A DNA stretch of 64,000 bases from Hungatella sp. UBA3048 (GTDB lineage Bacteria > Bacillota > Clostridia > Lachnospirales > Lachnospiraceae), in NCBI GenBank assembly GCA_002367105.1, contig DFCS01000045.1:34793-98792 (forward strand). The letters are read 5' to 3'. The notes under the pieces are model-generated. The model had not been told where the DNA came from and did not search any database. It was given only the letters and a program-made list of their open reading frames with translations. The position numbers and the translations under genes are program-made. Below, in pieces: positions 7,106 to 16,320 of the stretch. Position 1 is the first letter of the stretch. Each line of letters opens with the position of its first letter.

Positions 7106-8865
7106 TATTTCCTCCATACACCGATTTCATAAGCCGCTGCATTATGAGACAGGACATCCCGTTTCTTGTAATCAAAAAGAACTGCCCTTCCGTCCCGGAA
7201 AACCTCCACATGAGCCATCTTAATGAGCTGTCTGGCCTCATAACCGTCGTAACCTTCCTTTAAATACCGGAAACCTGACGCCTCTGCCTCAAAAAATGCC
7301 CTTATCTGGTCCTTAAATGGTTCCTGGTCTGCCGCAAAAACTGGACGGCTCTTTAAATTTTCCCTCAGGTAAAGATCATACACCAGGAGATCCCGGTACA
7401 GGGAACGCTTTTCCGGTACCAGGCTGAACAGGAACCCTTCCAGGATCTCATACCGGGCCATTCGGTTATGGCTGATTCTTAAGTACCCCTGCTTATCATA
7501 ATATTCAGCCAACGCCTCAAACATATCAAAAGGCGTTTCAAACTCTTTAAGAAGTTCCTTTAAGGTCGTCCGGAACTGTCCGCTGTTTCCGTAAACCTCC
7601 AGCATTTCCTCCAAAGCTTTCAGCTTCAGAATCCCGCCGTAGTCAATCCATCTGGTTGCCAGCACCTCGTAGGGCGCCTTCTGCTTAAACCTAACCCCGT
7701 ATTCTCCTGCCTTTTCCCACAGATAGGAACCTTTTAACACCTTCAAAAAACCAAGCTGAAGCTGCTCCGGCTTCATCTCAAAAACCTCATTAAAGGAATT
7801 GCGAAAGCTTTGGTAATCTTCTCCCGGAAGTCCGGCGATCAGGTCCAGATGCTGATGGATGTTTCCAAAGCTGTTGATTTTGTCAACCCTTTCTTTTAAT
7901 CGTTTCAAATCCATGGTCCTTCGGATTTCTTTAATGGTTGACGGGTTGGTGCTCTGGACTCCGATCTCAAGCTGGATCAGTCCCGGCCTCATGCGGGACA
8001 TAAGCTCTAACTCCTCCTGGTTTAAAAGATCCGCGGAAATCTCAAAATGAAAATTGGTCACCCCGTTATCATGTTCTATGATATGGCGCCAGATCTCCAT
8101 GGTATGCTTTCTGCTGCAGTTAAAGGTCCTGTCCACAAATTTCACCTGGGGAACCCGGTTTTCAAGGAACACATTAAGTTCCTTTAAAACCAGGGAACTA
8201 TCTCGCAGTCTTACGGACTTATCCAGAGAAGAGAGGCAGTAGCTGCAGGAAAATGGACAGCCGCGGCTGCTTTCATAATAAATGATACGGTTCTCAAAAT
8301 CCTTTAGGTCTTTATAGAAGAAGGGAATGGAGTTCATGTCCACCACTGTCTTTCGCGGATTCACTGCCACATTTCCTTCCTCATCTCTTACGGCGGTACC
8401 GTCTATCGCCTGAAAGGAAGAATTCCTGCTATTAAGGTTTCCCCTGCACCGCTCCAGATAGCATCGCACCACTTCAGAAAAGGTTTCCTCTCCTTCTCCC
8501 ATCATGACCCCGTAAACCGATTGTTCCCGGCAAAGAATTTCAGGGGCATCATAAGACACCTCGGGACCTCCCAGCCAGATCTCCACATGAGGGAGAACCT
8601 TCGGAAGGTCCCGGATCAGCTCTAATACATAAGAAAAGTTCCAGATGTAGCAGGAAAACCCAATGGCATCCGGTTTCCTTAAGAAAATATCCTTTAAGAG
8701 TTCATCGGGCTGATTGTTAATGGTGTATTCTAAAGTTTCAATCTGAAACCTTCCATCCTCCAGTTCCGGTTCTTTTACATGGGATTTCGCATAGGCCTTT
8801 AAGCTGTATATAGCGGGATTGGAATGGATATATTTGGCGTTAAGCGCCACCAGCAAAAATTTCAT
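7105..8865 (-). CDS. B12-binding-type radical SAM protein with DUF4080 tail
   Basis: 586 aa. A Rossmann-like B12-binding-type domain (LLVALNAKYIHSNPAIYSL, GFSCYIWNFSY, LGGPEVSYD) comes first. The radical SAM core follows, with the cluster motif CPFSCSYC in ESSRGCPFSCSYCLSS. The C-terminal third matches the DUF4080 architecture. The first domain lacks an obvious DxHxxG cobalamin motif, so B12 may not be bound. Substrate is unknown. It overlaps nth by one base and follows dCMP deaminase by one base. Confidence 0.88.
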   Translation of the reverse strand: MKFLLVALNAKYIHSNPAIYSLKAYAKSHVKEPELEDGRFQIETLEYTINNQPDELLKDIFLRKPDAIGFSCYIWNFSYVLELIRDLPKVLPHVEIWLGGPEVSYDAPEILCREQSVYGVMMGEGEETFSEVVRCYLERCRGNLNSRNSSFQAIDGTAVRDEEGNVAVNPRKTVVDMNSIPFFYKDLKDFENRIIYYESSRGCPFSCSYCLSSLDKSVRLRDSSLVLKELNVFLENRVPQVKFVDRTFNCSRKHTMEIWRHIIEHDNGVTNFHFEISADLLNQEELELMSRMRPGLIQLEIGVQSTNPSTIKEIRRTMDLKRLKERVDKINSFGNIHQHLDLIAGLPGEDYQSFRNSFNEVFEMKPEQLQLGFLKVLKGSYLWEKAGEYGVRFKQKAPYEVLATRWIDYGGILKLKALEEMLEVYGNSGQFRTTLKELLKEFETPFDMFEALAEYYDKQGYLRISHNRMARYEILEGFLFSLVPEKRSLYRDLLVYDLYLRENLKSRPVFAADQEPFKDQIRAFFEAEASGFRYLKEGYDGYEARQLIKMAHVEVFRDGRAVLFDYKKRDVLSHNAAAYEIGVWRK

Positions 8866-8866
8866 C

Positions 8867-9361
8867 TCAAACCTCGATCTCTATCTTTCTTCCGGTCGGC
8901 TGATACTGGTAATACCGGACCCCCGCTGCATTGAGCATCCGCTTGGAAGCATTGACTGCAGGAGTACCGTCATACTTATCCGAACCATAAACGATGGTTT
9001 TAATTCCGGCCTGTATAATGGCCTTCGCACATTCGTTGCAGGGGAACAGGGTAACATAAAGCTTGCTGCCTTCCAAGCTGCCCCCCCTGTAGTTAAGGAT
9101 AGCATTTAATTCACTGTGGGTGGAATAGAAATATTTGGCATTGTAAGGATCCGCCTGCTCATCTTCCTTGTCCCACGGAAATTCATCATCCGAGCAGCCC
9201 ATGGGAAAACCATTGTAGCCCATGGATAAAATCTTATTATCCTGGCTTACGATACAGGCCCCCACCTGGGTGCTGGGATCCTTGGAACGCCTTGCGGAAA
9301 GAGCCGCTACTCCCATAAAATATTCATCCCATGTAATATAATCTTCTCTTTTTCCCGCCAT
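8867..9361 (-). CDS. dCMP/cytidine deaminase, ComEB-like
   Basis: 164 aa zinc-dependent deaminase converting dCMP to dUMP for thymidylate synthesis. Zinc motifs are HSELNAI (His, catalytic Glu) and PCNEC (two Cys). The N-terminal WDEYFMGVAALSARRSKDPSTQVGA stretch is typical of dCMP deaminases. AAGGAGG precedes the ATG. In Bacillus the homologue sits in the com operon as ComEB; here no competence gene is adjacent. Confidence 0.94.
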   Translation of the reverse strand: MAGKREDYITWDEYFMGVAALSARRSKDPSTQVGACIVSQDNKILSMGYNGFPMGCSDDEFPWDKEDEQADPYNAKYFYSTHSELNAILNYRGGSLEGSKLYVTLFPCNECAKAIIQAGIKTIVYGSDKYDGTPAVNASKRMLNAAGVRYYQYQPTGRKIEIEV

Positions 9362-9375
9362 ATCTTTTCCTCCTT

Positions 9376-9450
9376 CTTGCCCATGCTTTATGGGCAGGGC
9401 CCACCCCGCTTCATCGGGTGTACAGGGATACCCTAAGGGTATTTCCTCCT
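9376..9450. repeat. Cluster of three small hairpins between ywlC and dCMP deaminase
   Basis: Consecutive inverted repeats lie between the genes: GCCCAT/ATGGGC near 9379, CACCC/GGGTG near 9401-9420, and ATACCC-taa-GGGTAT near 9428-9442. An AAAGGAGG sequence on the minus strand follows the third. The arrangement is reminiscent of the hairpin-bearing 51-bp repeat at 3285. No T-tract follows, so it is more likely an mRNA processing or stability element than a terminator. Confidence 0.55.
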
Positions 9451-9490
9451 TTGTATTGGAAAAGCAGATATCCGCAATCCGCTTCTCTCC

Positions 9491-10579
9491 TTACTCATGA
9501 ACACTGTCTGCTTTACAGCCTGCATGTAAAATATGGTATCCTGCCGCCTTGGTCAACCGGTTCATAATAGCCTGCCCCAAATGGTTTCTGGAGAAGCTTT
9601 CAGAAAAGATAAAATCCGCTTCCAGATCATCAAATTCCCTCAGTACTCCGTAAAGATTATGGGCAATGGTCTCCTCCCTGGCACGTAATCCCATACTTTT
9701 TACCATTCCCTCCGGATATCTCCCTTTCGTTTCTTCGGTACAGATGATCCCTACACGAAACCCTTTTAAAAGCTTTTCTACTGCAAGCCGGTTTATGGTC
9801 CGTATTACATTCTCTGTCTCGCCCTCTACCAGAGTTAATTCTGCTTTTGGCGCATAATGCTTATATTTCATTCCAGGGGCCTTTGGCCTCACATCCGCTT
9901 TCATAGGCCCGGAGACAATGGCAGGGTCAAGGGGGACCTCTCGTCCAAGAACAGAAAAAGCCATTTCCTGTGTAATGGCTCCCGGCCTTAAAATCACGGG
10001 CTCGTCCCCTGAAACATCGATAATCGTGGATTCCACACCGATTCCTACGGCCCCTCCGTCTACGATCATATCAATCTTTCCATTCATATCCTGCCAGACA
10101 TGATCAGCGGTAGTGGGGCTTGGCCGTCCGGAGGTATTGGCACTTGGTGCTGCCACCGGCACCCCGGCCAGACGAATGAGAGCATTGGCTACCGGATCTG
10201 CAGGCATGCGCACCGCCACCGTATCAAGTCCCCCGGTAGTCCCATAGGGTACCAGTTCGCTTTTGGGGAAAATAAGGGTCAAAGGCCCCGGCCAAAACGC
10301 TTCCATCAACCGTCTTCCTGCTTCAGGTATGACAGTTACCAGGGGAGGCAGATCATCAAAATCCGCGATATGGGCGATCAGCGGATTATCCGAGGGCCTT
10401 CCCTTTGCCGCATAAATTTTCCCCGCTGCCTCTTCGTTTAAAGCATTGGCTCCAAGGCCGTATACAGTTTCCGTTGGAAACGCCACCAGACCGCCGTTTC
10501 TTAATATTTCCGCAGGCTTCTTTAGCAGTTCTTCCTCCGGTTGTTCTTTATCTTCTATTATAATTCGTTCTGTCTTCAT
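9491..10579 (-). CDS. ywlC: L-threonylcarbamoyladenylate synthase, Sua5/YwlC type
   Basis: 362 aa. The N-terminal YrdC/Sua5 fold has FPTETVYGLGANA, AKGRPSDNPL and SANTSGRPSPT. The C-terminal Sua5 domain begins after APGMKYKHYAPKAEL. The enzyme makes threonylcarbamoyl-AMP from threonine, bicarbonate and ATP for the t6A modification of ANN-decoding tRNAs. I prefer the start at 10579, matching the usual N-terminus. An ATG ten codons upstream at 10609 is an alternative, as neither has a strong ribosome site. Confidence 0.93.
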   Translation of the reverse strand: MKTERIIIEDKEQPEEELLKKPAEILRNGGLVAFPTETVYGLGANALNEEAAGKIYAAKGRPSDNPLIAHIADFDDLPPLVTVIPEAGRRLMEAFWPGPLTLIFPKSELVPYGTTGGLDTVAVRMPADPVANALIRLAGVPVAAPSANTSGRPSPTTADHVWQDMNGKIDMIVDGGAVGIGVESTIIDVSGDEPVILRPGAITQEMAFSVLGREVPLDPAIVSGPMKADVRPKAPGMKYKHYAPKAELTLVEGETENVIRTINRLAVEKLLKGFRVGIICTEETKGRYPEGMVKSMGLRAREETIAHNLYGVLREFDDLEADFIFSESFSRNHLGQAIMNRLTKAAGYHILHAGCKADSVHE

Positions 10580-10695
10580 ATTACTCTGCTCTTTTCTTTT
10601 AACTTCCATTTATCATATCACAGGCCCAGTTTCCATGCAACTTTTTTGCTGCCTGTCAAAAGCTTTCCTTCCTGTTACTCAAGATAAAAGAATGG

Positions 10696-10724
10696 TTGCA
10701 CGATTTTCATATTAATGATACCAT
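10696..10724 (+). promoter_or_regulatory. Candidate asnA promoter
   Basis: TTGCAC (10696-10701) and TACCAT (10719-10724) are separated by 17 bp, followed by an A/T-rich leader and GGGAGG before the asnA ATG. I found no T-box or riboswitch fold in the short leader. Confidence 0.5.
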
Positions 10725-10756
10725 AATAAAAACATTTTATTTGGGAGGAATACCAC

Positions 10757-11764
10757 ATGGAAATCATCATACCCGAAAACTATGACCCCAAGCTCTCTGT
10801 ACGGGAGACCCAGGAGGCCATTAAATACATTAGAGATACGTTTCAAAAAGAGCTTGGTAAGGAAATGAATCTGGAACGAATCTCAGCCCCCCTGTTTGTA
10901 GAGCGCAGCAGCGGATTAAACGATGATTTAAACGGCGTGGAGCGCCCGGTACGGTTTGATATCGCCGGCATTCCGGACGAGACCGTTGAAGTTGTTCACT
11001 CCCTTGCCAAATGGAAGCGCATGGCCCTTCATGAATACGGCTTTCTGCCCGGCGAAGGCCTTTATACCAACATGAACGCCATCCGGAGAGACGAGGAATT
11101 AGATAATCTACACTCCTGTTATGTAGACCAATGGGACTGGGAAAAGGTTATTACCAGAGAGGAGCGGAAGGTCGAAACCTTAAAGGAAACCGTCAGGAAC
11201 ATCTTTAAGATCATCAAGCACATGCAGCATGAGGTCTGGTACAAATATCCCCATGCCGTGAAGCATCTGCCAGAGGATATCACCTTTATCACTTCCCAGG
11301 AGCTGGAGGACCGTTATCCGGACAAAACTCCAAAGGAACGGGAAAACTTAATCACAAAGGAATACGGCTGCGTCTTTCTTATGAAGATCGGGGACAAGCT
11401 TGGGAGCGGAATGCCCCATGACGGAAGAGCACCTGACTATGATGACTGGCAGTTAAACGGGGACATTCTGTTCTGGTTTGAGAATTTAAACTGCGCCCTG
11501 GAAATCTCCAGCATGGGTATCCGGGTGGATGAAAAATCCCTTGCAAGTCAGTTGGAAAAGGCTTGCTGCGAAGACAGGAAAAGCCTGCCTTACCATAAAA
11601 TGCTTTTAAATGGAGAACTGCCCTATACCATCGGAGGCGGTATAGGACAATCCCGTCTGTGCATGCTTCTTCTGGACAGGGCTCATGTGGGAGAAGTTCA
11701 GGCCAGCATCTGGCCAAAGGAAATGCGGGAAGAATGCAGAAAGCATAACATCATTCTTCTGTAG
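10757..11764 (+). CDS. asnA: Aspartate--ammonia ligase
   Basis: 335 aa, the usual length of the ammonia-dependent asparagine synthetase, a class II aminoacyl-tRNA-synthetase-like enzyme that makes asparagine from aspartate, NH3 and ATP. Typical segments are RISAPLFVERSSGLNDDLNG near the start, HSLAKWKRMAL, NAIRRDE, HSCYVDQWDWE, and motif-3-like GGGIGQSRLCMLLL near the C-terminus. It is a single-gene transcription unit flanked by its own promoter and a strong terminator. Confidence 0.96.
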   Translation: MEIIIPENYDPKLSVRETQEAIKYIRDTFQKELGKEMNLERISAPLFVERSSGLNDDLNGVERPVRFDIAGIPDETVEVVHSLAKWKRMALHEYGFLPGEGLYTNMNAIRRDEELDNLHSCYVDQWDWEKVITREERKVETLKETVRNIFKIIKHMQHEVWYKYPHAVKHLPEDITFITSQELEDRYPDKTPKERENLITKEYGCVFLMKIGDKLGSGMPHDGRAPDYDDWQLNGDILFWFENLNCALEISSMGIRVDEKSLASQLEKACCEDRKSLPYHKMLLNGELPYTIGGGIGQSRLCMLLLDRAHVGEVQASIWPKEMREECRKHNIILL

Positions 11765-11782
11765 ACCGGCCGGATAAATAAA

Positions 11783-11832
11783 GGGAGGTTGCTCAATCAC
11801 AATTGAATGCGATTGAACAACCTCCCTTTTCT
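11783..11832. terminator. Intrinsic terminator after asnA
   Basis: AGGGAGGTTG-(c)-TCAATC pairs with GATTGA-a-CAACCTCCCT, a stem of about 16 bp, followed by TTTTC. The A-rich 5' flank also lets it serve the convergent chemoreceptor gene. Confidence 0.88.
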
Positions 11833-11867
11833 ATATAGATAATGTCAGAGTTAGTGCCCAGTTCTCT

Positions 11868-13148
11868 TTAACAGGGTGTTTTCAGCTTGAAGGTCTGTAC
11901 CATTTCCTTCAGCGCCTCCGCCTGTCTGTACAGTTCAGCCGTTGCTGCAGTGCTTTCCTCAGACGCTGCCGAATTTACCTGCACCGCATTGGATACCTGG
12001 CTGATTTCATCGTTTATGCGGGCGATACCGGAAGCCTGCTCTGAAGATGCACCGGCAATTTTTTCCGCCAATCCGGCTACCTGCTCTATCCCACCCACAA
12101 TCTTATTAAAAGCGTCTGCAGTGGTCTTTGCGATCTTCATTCCATGATCGGCCCTCTGAATGGAGTTTTCTATCATGTCCGCGGTTTCCTTTGCGGCTTT
12201 TGCCGAACGGGCCGCAAGACTCCGCACCTCATCTGCCACAACCGCAAAACCTTTTCCGTACTGGCCCGCCCTTGCGGCCTCAACCGAAGCGTTTAATGAC
12301 AGTAAGTTTGTCTGGAAGGCAATATCCTCAATCGCCTTAATAACCTTTGAGATATTTGACGAGGATAGGTTGATTTCATCCATGGCTTTCAGCATATCTT
12401 CCATGTGCCTGTTGCCATCCACGGCTCCGTGTCTGACCTCATTTGCACAGGTCATAGCCATGGCCGCATGATCAGTACTTAAGCCGATCCGTTCTTTTAC
12501 CTCCGTAACAGCAGCAGCCAGCTCCTGAAGGGACCCTGCCTGATGGCCTGCCCCTTCCGACAGGCGTATGCTTGCTTCCGATATTTGTCCGGCTCCACAT
12601 AAAACCTGCCCCGATGTGTTGCATATCTGAGACAGAATGCGGTTGTTTTTCTCTACGATGCTGCTTAATGCAATGCCGAGGACATCCTTTTCCGAATTAA
12701 CCTTCACATCGACAGTCAGATCTCCCCGGGCTATTGCCTCTGCTGTCTGAGCCTGTCTCCTGGTGTTTTCCACCATCGCCTTGAAGGATTCCATCAGTTC
12801 TCCCACTTCGTCCTTTGTGAGGACCCGCACGTTTGCGCTTGCATCTCCCTTAGACAGCTGCCGTGCAATATTGTTAAGAATTTTAAGAGGGCGCACAATG
12901 CTTCTGTTTAAGACCCTGCATATTATGATACTTGCAATCGCTGATAGAATGGTAAGTAGAAGTATTGCAGCCGAAGAAAGGACAAAAAATCCTGTTGAAA
13001 CACTGTTTGTAGAATATAATCTGTAACTTATGAAAAGGCTTATCAAAGATATTAAAACTGTTATGACGTTCACTATGCCGAATCCTATTGCCAGCCTTTT
13101 GCTAAGAGCAATTGAATTCTGTCTTTCCTGTTTACCCCGCATTTCCAT
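11868..13148 (-). CDS. Methyl-accepting chemotaxis protein lacking a periplasmic sensor domain
   Basis: 426 aa. Two membrane helices (about residues 19-40 and 52-78 from the chosen start) are joined by a short loop. A HAMP domain (RSIVRPLKILNNIARQLSKG) and a full signalling domain follow. The hairpin tip reads NLLSLNASVEAARAG and GKGFAVVADEVRSLA. There is no dedicated extracellular ligand domain and no C-terminal receptor-tether pentapeptide. The ATG at 13148 has AAGGGGTG upstream; an extended N-terminus from 13208 is less likely. It may sense membrane or cytoplasmic state. Confidence 0.9.
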   Translation of the reverse strand: MEMRGKQERQNSIALSKRLAIGFGIVNVITVLISLISLFISYRLYSTNSVSTGFFVLSSAAILLLTILSAIASIIICRVLNRSIVRPLKILNNIARQLSKGDASANVRVLTKDEVGELMESFKAMVENTRRQAQTAEAIARGDLTVDVKVNSEKDVLGIALSSIVEKNNRILSQICNTSGQVLCGAGQISEASIRLSEGAGHQAGSLQELAAAVTEVKERIGLSTDHAAMAMTCANEVRHGAVDGNRHMEDMLKAMDEINLSSSNISKVIKAIEDIAFQTNLLSLNASVEAARAGQYGKGFAVVADEVRSLAARSAKAAKETADMIENSIQRADHGMKIAKTTADAFNKIVGGIEQVAGLAEKIAGASSEQASGIARINDEISQVSNAVQVNSAASEESTAATAELYRQAEALKEMVQTFKLKTPC

Positions 13149-13384
13149 ATGAGCTGCACCCCTTAATTTGTTTTTATACCTACAGTTTATATCGACAGCT
13201 TCCGGCATAATTTTAATAAAATTACGATATTAATCTATATAAAATAATCTATATAGAAACAGCCCACTACATTATGACGGGCGGGGCGCAGGCTGCATAG
13301 GCGCTTCTTCCAGCTGAGACATGATCATAATCCCAGAACGGGCACGGAATCATTTGCAGAATAAAGCAAATGAATGTATGTATT

Positions 13385-14443
13385 TCATACCTTTTGCGTA
13401 TTTAAATCCTTATAATACACGTCCTCAAACGGCAGATAAATACGCCTTTTTTCTAAAGAGGATAAATAGATTCCCTTAACCATCTCCAAAGTCTTCCTGC
13501 CTTCCGATCCGTCTACAGCTACGGGCTTGTCTTGCAAAACCGATTCATAAAAATCCCTGATCTGAAGATGGTGGCTGCTTCCCCAGTAATCCGGTCCGAC
13601 GTTTGTGGTCTCATAGGTATTTCTTATTTCGGTATAGCAGCCATCCGATTCATAAAAGCCCATATCCTGTATCAGGCCGCAGCGTCCCTTTTCCCCCTGG
13701 AGCTCTATGGTAATGGGCGCGTCGGAAGCATAGGAATTGCAGGCGTAAAGGCTGTAGATACAGCCGTTTTTAAATCTGATAGCGGCTTCTGCGGCATCCT
13801 CCACATGCACCATTTCATGGCAATGGTTGTGAACGCTTCCTTCAATCCATTCAATGTCACTGCCCAGCATGTAACGGACACGGTCCATGCTGTGAATGGC
13901 CTGATCAATCAGGACACCGCCTCCCTCCTTATCCCAGGTTCCTTTCCAGTCGCATCCCTCGTAATAAGAGGCAGGACGGTTCCAGGTGAGATAAGACCGG
14001 GCAGATAAAATTTTCCCAAAATGTCCTTCGCGAATCAGCTGTTTTAACTTCTCCACACTTTTTGTGTATCTGGTCTGGAAAATGACGCCCAGCTTTTTCC
14101 CCGTAAGCTTCTCTACCTCCATCATCCGGTCAGCGTCCTGCAGGGAAATGGCAATGGGCTTTTCTGTAAGCACATGTATTCCTGCCTCCATGGCTTTTAC
14201 AGCCATGACCGGGTGCAGATAATGGGGAAGGCACAGATGTATTACATCAATCCGGTATTGCAGCGCAGACTCTAAATCCGTACTGTAATGGCAGTTGAAT
14301 TTTTCCCCAAAAGCTTTTGCCTTATCTTCGTCAATATCAATAGCACATACTAACTCTACATAATCAGAAAGTCTGCGAAAGGCATCTTCATAACAGGAAG
14401 AGATTCTTCCGCAGCCCATAATTGCAGCTCTTAATTTTTCCAT
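13385..14443 (-). CDS. Gfo/Idh/MocA-family oxidoreductase
   Basis: 352 aa NAD(P)-dependent sugar dehydrogenase-like protein. The N-terminal Rossmann fold reads LRAAIMGCGRIS. The EKPIA motif carries the usual catalytic-region lysine, and the C-terminal alpha/beta domain contains GGVLIDQAIHSMD. It lies downstream of the ROK regulator on the same strand, 47 bp away. A second, only distantly similar Gfo/Idh protein opens the divergent operon. The substrate is unknown; cyclitols or sugars are typical. Confidence 0.9.
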   Translation of the reverse strand: MEKLRAAIMGCGRISSCYEDAFRRLSDYVELVCAIDIDEDKAKAFGEKFNCHYSTDLESALQYRIDVIHLCLPHYLHPVMAVKAMEAGIHVLTEKPIAISLQDADRMMEVEKLTGKKLGVIFQTRYTKSVEKLKQLIREGHFGKILSARSYLTWNRPASYYEGCDWKGTWDKEGGGVLIDQAIHSMDRVRYMLGSDIEWIEGSVHNHCHEMVHVEDAAEAAIRFKNGCIYSLYACNSYASDAPITIELQGEKGRCGLIQDMGFYESDGCYTEIRNTYETTNVGPDYWGSSHHLQIRDFYESVLQDKPVAVDGSEGRKTLEMVKGIYLSSLEKRRIYLPFEDVYYKDLNTQKV

Positions 14444-14490
14444 TTTCGTACCTCCGTTTCATAAGAAAACAACATAGCCGGAAAACCCCA

Positions 14491-15687
14491 TCAGCCGATA
14501 AAAAAGCTTCCGGCCATATCCTGAGTAAAATTGTAATGGATATCAAAGAAATATTTCATTGCGCCATTATAAAGAGCACTGGAATCCAGAAGACTGTACC
14601 TGACGCTGACAGAGTTCACCATGCGGCGAAATCCCATGGTACGCAGACATTCCTGGATTTCCTGGAGAAATAGAGGCCCAAGGTCTTTTCCCTTACCTCC
14701 GATAATAATCAGCTTTGGATGCACCATACAGATCAGATTGCATAAAGCCATGGAAAATTCATCAGCGATATCCCGCACTACTTTGCAGGAAACCATATCT
14801 CCATATACACTGGCCTGGCCAAGATCCCCATAGGTAACGGCTGACGATCTCCTGAAAGCCGGACTTCCTCCGGCTTTAGAAATCCGGTCTTTTAAGGACG
14901 CTTCCCCGATCATCAACTCCAGACAGCCCCGGTTCCCGCAAGAGCAAAGCTCTCCCTTCGGGTCAATGGAATAATGCCCGAACTGGGTATAGGAAGCAGA
15001 AGCACGGCCCAGCATCTCATCATGGATGAATAAGGTAGCGCCGATCCCCTTCCCAAAGTTAATAAATGCGAAATCCTTTTCCGTAATCTGAGTATAAACC
15101 TTTTCCGCATATGCAAAGCAGGCCGTATCATTTAAAAGAGCCACCGGAAAACCGGAGAATGCTCGCTGAAGCTGTCCTGCAAAATCTTTTTCCGGAAGGT
15201 TCAGTGTCGTTGCAAATATTTCCCGCTTGTCAGGATCTATCATAGCGGGAACCACCACGCAAATTCCCAGGAACTGCTCCCTGTTTATCTGCTGCAGCAC
15301 AGTCTGATGGATATATTCCTGGCATAGAAGAATGTAGCTGTCAAGGGAAGGAACATCCACCTGCTTACAAAAGGAAGAGGTGCCGGTGATGTCCACCAGG
15401 GCCGCATTCAGCCTCTTCTCTTCCAGTAAGAAAACAGCCACATAATACTGTTCCGCACGAAGCAGCAGACTGTTGGGCTTTCGGCCCACATTCGAACTGT
15501 CACTGGCGCCGGAATCGTATACAAATTTGCGCGCAATCAATTCATCCACAAGGGAGGAAACTGCAGTCTTACTTAAGTGAGAATCTTTGGAGAGCTGCGC
15601 TCTTGAGATCCCTGGGTTTCGGTAAATGGAATTGTACAATTGCTTTAGATTTGTATTTTTAATTAACTGCTGGTTTACAAGTTTCAT
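14491..15687 (-). CDS. ROK-family (NagC/XylR-type) transcriptional regulator
   Basis: 398 aa. The N-terminal winged helix-turn-helix (YRNPGISRAQLSKDSHLSKTAVSSLVDEL) is followed by a ROK sugar-kinase-like domain. That domain has the zinc motif CSCGNRGC and a phosphate-binding-like FGKGIGATLF. Ligand binding rather than catalysis is expected. It is transcribed divergently from the dehydrogenase/ABC operon across a 633-bp AT-rich gap and probably controls it. Confidence 0.9.
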   Translation of the reverse strand: MKLVNQQLIKNTNLKQLYNSIYRNPGISRAQLSKDSHLSKTAVSSLVDELIARKFVYDSGASDSSNVGRKPNSLLLRAEQYYVAVFLLEEKRLNAALVDITGTSSFCKQVDVPSLDSYILLCQEYIHQTVLQQINREQFLGICVVVPAMIDPDKREIFATTLNLPEKDFAGQLQRAFSGFPVALLNDTACFAYAEKVYTQITEKDFAFINFGKGIGATLFIHDEMLGRASASYTQFGHYSIDPKGELCSCGNRGCLELMIGEASLKDRISKAGGSPAFRRSSAVTYGDLGQASVYGDMVSCKVVRDIADEFSMALCNLICMVHPKLIIIGGKGKDLGPLFLQEIQECLRTMGFRRMVNSVSVRYSLLDSSALYNGAMKYFFDIHYNFTQDMAGSFFIG

Positions 15688-16320
15688 AATTTCCTGCCTG
15701 TCCTTTGCTTGTTATGATAAATTACTGATCGAACTGCCTCTGTCCCCATAAAATTCCGGAGAACCATACATACAGCAGTTTGGCTTCTCCTTAGGCAGAG
15801 CCCTTTTTTAACTTTTAGGCGTAAAACACAACTGTAACACCTTTCCCCTTCTCATGACCTGCTGCATTAGAAGCTGCTCCCCCACCTCCTTCACACATAT
15901 TTAGTAAAGTAACCTTATCAAATAATGTATCACAAAATATAAATAGTTGCAATAATCCCAGGAAAAATACAGGGAAAAGCCTGATTCCTGAAAATCCCTA
16001 TATGAAAAAAGGTTTTATTTATTATAAACATAAGAATTAGTATAATTAAATTGTAACTTGATATTACCAATAGTTATTTTATGGGAATATTTTATAAAAT
16101 TATGAACTAATTTTCGAAATAAATATCACTAATTACATTTATTTTATTTGAATTCAAAAAATATATTGACATATATGTCGCTTAATGCTATTGTAATTTC
16201 AACAAATTAATATAATTCGTAGATGCTGAAAGCCGTAATTCAACAATTCAATCCAATGGCTTTTAATTTTAAATTATATTAGTAAGGTCACTGTACAAAC
16301 TAATGAAAGAGGATGATGAA
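15688..16320. other. AT-rich divergent intergenic region
   Basis: No coding sequence seen in 633 bp. The right half is very AT-rich and holds the operon promoter described separately. A loose hairpin AAAGCC/GGCTTT with a loop of about 23 nt (16229-16263) lies in the leader of the plus-strand operon. On the left, GGAGAA/TTCTCC arms lie near 15761-15793 upstream of the ROK gene. Confidence 0.6.
16147..16194 (+). promoter_or_regulatory. Promoter with adjacent 12-bp palindrome for the 16.3-21.3 kb operon
   Basis: TTGACA (16166-16171) and TATTGT (16189-16194) are spaced 17 bp. Eight bases upstream of the -35 lies the perfect palindrome TTTGAATTCAAA (16147-16158), a candidate operator for the divergent ROK protein. 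Confidence 0.6.

Noticed and set aside
10610..10756. T-box or riboswitch upstream of asnA
   Set aside because: The gap is short, shared with a divergent gene, and shows no T-box sequence or antiterminator pair.
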